Of a stretch of 64,000 bases of DNA, positions 61,666-64,000 are shown in pieces. Numbering within the stretch: the stretch's first letter is position 1; the number at the start of each line of letters is the position of its first letter. The position numbers and the translations under genes were made by a program. The notes beneath the pieces are model-generated. The model was not told the origin of the DNA. It did no database searches and worked only from the letters and a program-made list of their open reading frames with translations. The stretch comes from an uncultured Nostoc sp. GTDB lineage: Bacteria > Cyanobacteriota > Cyanobacteriia > Cyanobacteriales > Nostocaceae. Where the stretch lies: contig NZ_CALMFY010000057.1 in NCBI RefSeq assembly GCF_937863485.1, positions 92,804 to 156,803 of the forward strand. The letters are read 5' to 3'.

Positions 61666-61936
61666 ACCGTCAATCGGTATTCCATGTACTGCTGCAACGG
61701 TAACCAGGGAGCCACTCATTTGGGCGGGTTTCCCGACTTGAGTGAAGTGGCGTTTGAACGGAGTGAAACCCAATAATTACAAGACTTTGAGGTGTTGGGT
61801 TTCGTCCCTCAACCCAACCTACATTCTATTTACCAGAATCGATATCTCCTAGAAAATTACCTAGAGAGAATTTATTAGTTCTTGAATCAACGATCGCAGT
61901 TATAAGTGAATGTCTTGTCGTCACCAACATTACAAC

Positions 61937-62083
61937 ATTAAGCCTTAACGTTAGGAGATTAAGGCTTAACGCTATAACGTTAAGCCTTAAGGTTACGACA
62001 TTAAGGCTTAACATTACAACATTAATCACCAGCATCATAAGATTAAGGCTTAACGTTACGACATTAAGCCTTAACATTACAAC
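61937..62083. repeat. tandem array with 21-bp period (7 units)
   Basis: Seven contiguous 21-bp units, six of them built on ATTAAGGCTTAAC or ATTAAGCCTTAAC (the odd one is ATTAATCACCAGCATCATAAG). The core TTAAG-S-CTTAA is a palindrome. A minus-strand frame reads heptads (LRLNVVT, LSLNLMM, LSLNVVT, LRLNVIA) and stays open for 83 codons from 62077. The palindromes and lack of any start signal make me favour non-coding. The period equals that of the array at 22927. Confidence 0.9.
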
Positions 62084-63177
62084 TTTTTGACAAAAGCTTA
62101 TGCGATCGCTCTTTAGGGTAGTGCGCTCTGTGCGATCGCTACCAATACTTAAACAAAACTTATTTAAAGGGCTGCGAGATCCTCAACTTCTTGAATAAGT
62201 CAGGGATCTGAATCAACCTAGTACAGATTGGCAAAAATAAACCTACCTTTTAAAACAGCCAGAAAGCCTAAAATTAAAGCATTTTGACTTTTGAATGCGT
62301 GACTTCCGCCTTGCGGTACTAGCCCATCCCGCACTAAACTCTCATCAACTATGTCAAACCCTTATTACTAGGTTAATCGAAGACACATTATAGTCCGCTG
62401 TCAAAAGCCTTCCACACACTGAGTTGTAAATTTTCGGCTAAGTCTAAAGATATATATTTTCTATATCTAAAGATAGATTGTATTAAGTACTGAACTAGTG
62501 GTAATTATACTTAGAGTAAGTAATCAAATTTTCTTTCCTTGTAAGGTGCATAGATCATTTCCAGATTATGGAAATGCCTATCAGCCTGTTAGATGATCTA
62601 CAAGTACAGCACGGTGTAAATCCAGATATTATTACCTCAATATAACAATATAACAAGCCTTGGGGCAAAATCCCCTTGCTAAAGGTAAGCAAACTGACGC
62701 CGACCTGTACTAGTTGAACGCAGAAAAATATCATATTTCTGCGATGTCTGCGGTGGTTACTGAGCTTCTTGTACTGAGCGCAGTCGAAGTATGTCGGGCA
62801 TTGCATAAATGCAGGATGAATCGGCGCTTGAAATCATTGATAATTCGTTCCAAATTGGGCGAAATCATTCGATGATTCAGCAACGCCGTATGTCGTACCA
62901 CTTCTCCTTCGGAGACGCCAGCGCGAACGTGAAAGCAAGCTATGCGTAGCGTTTCGTAGAGAAGTGCGGGCTAGACCTACGCATTTAGTGTTGGATGGGT
63001 TTAATGCCCTGAAATTCTGATTATTTTGTTGGAACAACATTGGTTTAACTGACTTCTCCAAGAGCTATTCAATGATTCAATAGCCGTTGGAGATAGGATT
63101 CTGGGAATTTGTTTGAGAAACTGGTGATTTGAATCAGCTTTCGCTACCGTACTAACCTAATTAAGAGGATTTTACTC
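62084..63177. other. long intergenic region
   Basis: About 1.1 kb with no credible gene. It has scattered HIP1 sites near 62100-62145 and palindromic filler at 62900-62990 (GAGAAGTGCGGGCTAGACCT). The end should hold the promoter of the glycine-rich gene at 63178, which has AAGAGGAT as Shine-Dalgarno. Confidence 0.5.
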
Positions 63178-64000
63178 ATGCCTAGACTAAACGTTCCACC
63201 CAATTTCATCGGCACCGGGGGTGCGGATACTTTAATCGGAGAACAGTTAAATGCATCACCGGCAATTGGTATTGATATTTTAACTGGAGGTTACATTCGT
63301 ACGCTTTCAGGAATAGACACGATCACTGGCATCGCTACTGGCGATGACGGCCCTGAACCGAGCAGCAACGGTGCTTCTGGGACAGGCATCGCTAACAGTG
63401 GCAGTATTGATGCAGGAGACGGAAACGACGCGATCGCTGGCACAGGCAACGGCGGCAGTGGCAGTGACGGCCGCATTGACAGCGGCAATGGTGCTTTTGG
63501 GACAGGCATCGCTAACAGTGGCGGTATTAATGCAGGAGATGGAAACGACACGATCACTGGCACAGGCAGCGGCGGCAGAGGTGGTTCGGGTTACAACGGC
63601 GGCAATGCTGGTAATGCAATCGGCATTACTAACAGTGGCAGTATTAATACAGGAGATGGAAACGACGCGATCACTGGCACAGGGAAAGGCGGCACAGGTG
63701 GTGGGGGTTACGTGGGCGGCTATGGTGGTACTGGGACAGGCATCGCTAACAGTAGCAGTATTAATACAGGCTCAGGAAAAGACACGATCACTGGCATAGG
63801 AAGGGGCAGCGACGGCGGCAAAGACCGCGGCAGTGGCGGTACTGGAACTGGTATCACTAACACTAAGGAACTGGATACCGGAGACGGAGAAGACACGATC
63901 ACTGGCACAGGTACTGGCGGCAACGGCGGCATCGGCGAAAACCGGCCCGGCGACGCAACTGGACGCCGCGTCACTACCCCAGGCACTCGTAAGACACGCT
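63178..64000 (+). CDS. glycine-rich RTX-like repeat protein, truncated by the window end
   Basis: A frame open from the ATG at 63178 to the last base, 274 codons with no stop. The start (PRLNVPPNFIGTGGADTLIG) is followed by tandem units of about 30-40 residues built on GTGIANSGSINTGDGNDTIT and GTGxGGxGG. The GDGNDTITG part resembles RTX/hemolysin-type Ca-binding nonapeptides, so it is probably a secreted, Ca-binding surface protein. No N-terminal signal peptide is visible, fitting type I secretion through a C-terminal signal outside the window. The last 45 bases fit the unit poorly. Confidence 0.8.
   Translation, partial: MPRLNVPPNFIGTGGADTLIGEQLNASPAIGIDILTGGYIRTLSGIDTITGIATGDDGPEPSSNGASGTGIANSGSIDAGDGNDAIAGTGNGGSGSDGRIDSGNGAFGTGIANSGGINAGDGNDTITGTGSGGRGGSGYNGGNAGNAIGITNSGSINTGDGNDAITGTGKGGTGGGGYVGGYGGTGTGIANSSSINTGSGKDTITGIGRGSDGGKDRGSGGTGTGITNTKELDTGDGEDTITGTGTGGNGGIGENRPGDATGRRVTTPGTRKTR

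Noticed and set aside
61826..62077. 83-residue heptad (LRLNVVT) ORF as a real gene
   Set aside because: It is produced by palindromic 21-bp DNA repeats, lacks a ribosome-binding site and has no protein-like ending; kept only as a repeat.
63291..63986. Other-frame ORFs over the glycine-rich repeats (both strands)
   Set aside because: Repeat DNA without stops opens several frames; only the frame from 63178 gives GDGNDTITG units and runs to the end.
1..64000. tRNA or rRNA genes
   Set aside because: I looked for TPsiC-arm and conserved rRNA stretches and saw none; a covariance-model search would be needed to be sure.

Overview
The window looks like a chromosome segment of a filamentous, Nostoc/Anabaena-type cyanobacterium. 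The signs are many GCGATCGC (HIP1) octamers, AT-rich intergenic DNA full of short palindromic repeats and MITE-like elements, a KaiB-domain protein next to pilT, a B12-dependent ribonucleotide reductase carrying an intein, a PEP-CTERM protein, a CsbD protein, Uma2 proteins, a Ser/Thr kinase fused to an FGE-sulfatase domain, and a glycine-rich GDGNDTITGTG-repeat protein. I saw no rRNA or tRNA gene.

Layout. 0-7 kb: a DUF6918 protein, an M23 peptidase, a two-repeat CRISPR remnant, a KaiB-domain fusion, pilT, a small membrane protein and wecB. 7-11.4 kb: an SH3b/peptidoglycan-binding protein, a response regulator with a premature stop, and three tandem Crp/Fnr paralogues, one frameshifted. A TGTNC-N6-GNACA dyad follows each paralogue. 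12-24 kb: an aldo/keto reductase, an orphan sulfonate-type binding lipoprotein, a GST, a zinc-type alcohol dehydrogenase, nrdJ with its intein, a GNAT, a GMC oxidoreductase, a 21-bp-period repeat array, a PEP-CTERM protein and a MITE.

24.6-34.2 kb is an accessory island, in places visibly richer in G+C than its surroundings. It holds two SnoaL-like proteins, two alpha/beta hydrolases, an aldehyde dehydrogenase, an NADPH:quinone-type reductase, a beta-helix-like protein and a divergent LysR regulator. Scars of rearrangement are clear: a 225-bp direct repeat, a truncated SDR gene and a chimeric gene remnant. I infer a transferred gene set for oxidising or detoxifying small organic compounds; the substrate cannot be read from sequence.

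34.9-64 kb: a MATE transporter with a perfect 90-bp internal tandem duplication; atzG and atzE separated by an oppositely oriented kinase-FGE gene; a glutaredoxin-like gene with a probable repeat insertion; murE; two histidine kinases; AIM24; an SDR; dnaK; an acetoacetate-decarboxylase-like protein; an ABC exporter; a GNAT; Uma2 genes around uvrB; an uncharacterised protein of five 19-residue repeats; CsbD; a decayed lipoprotein gene; a histidine phosphatase; a second 21-bp-period array; and a glycine-rich repeat ORF running off the window.

A recurring theme is recent gene decay: single stops or frameshifts in otherwise well-preserved genes, and short extragenic repeats inside coding sequences. 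Either the genome is eroding or some base calls are wrong; the raw reads would decide. No complete undescribed system is evident. The most novel-looking items are the 19-residue-repeat protein, the Crp/Fnr paralogue array with its dyads, the 21-bp arrays and the kinase gene splitting atzG/atzE.
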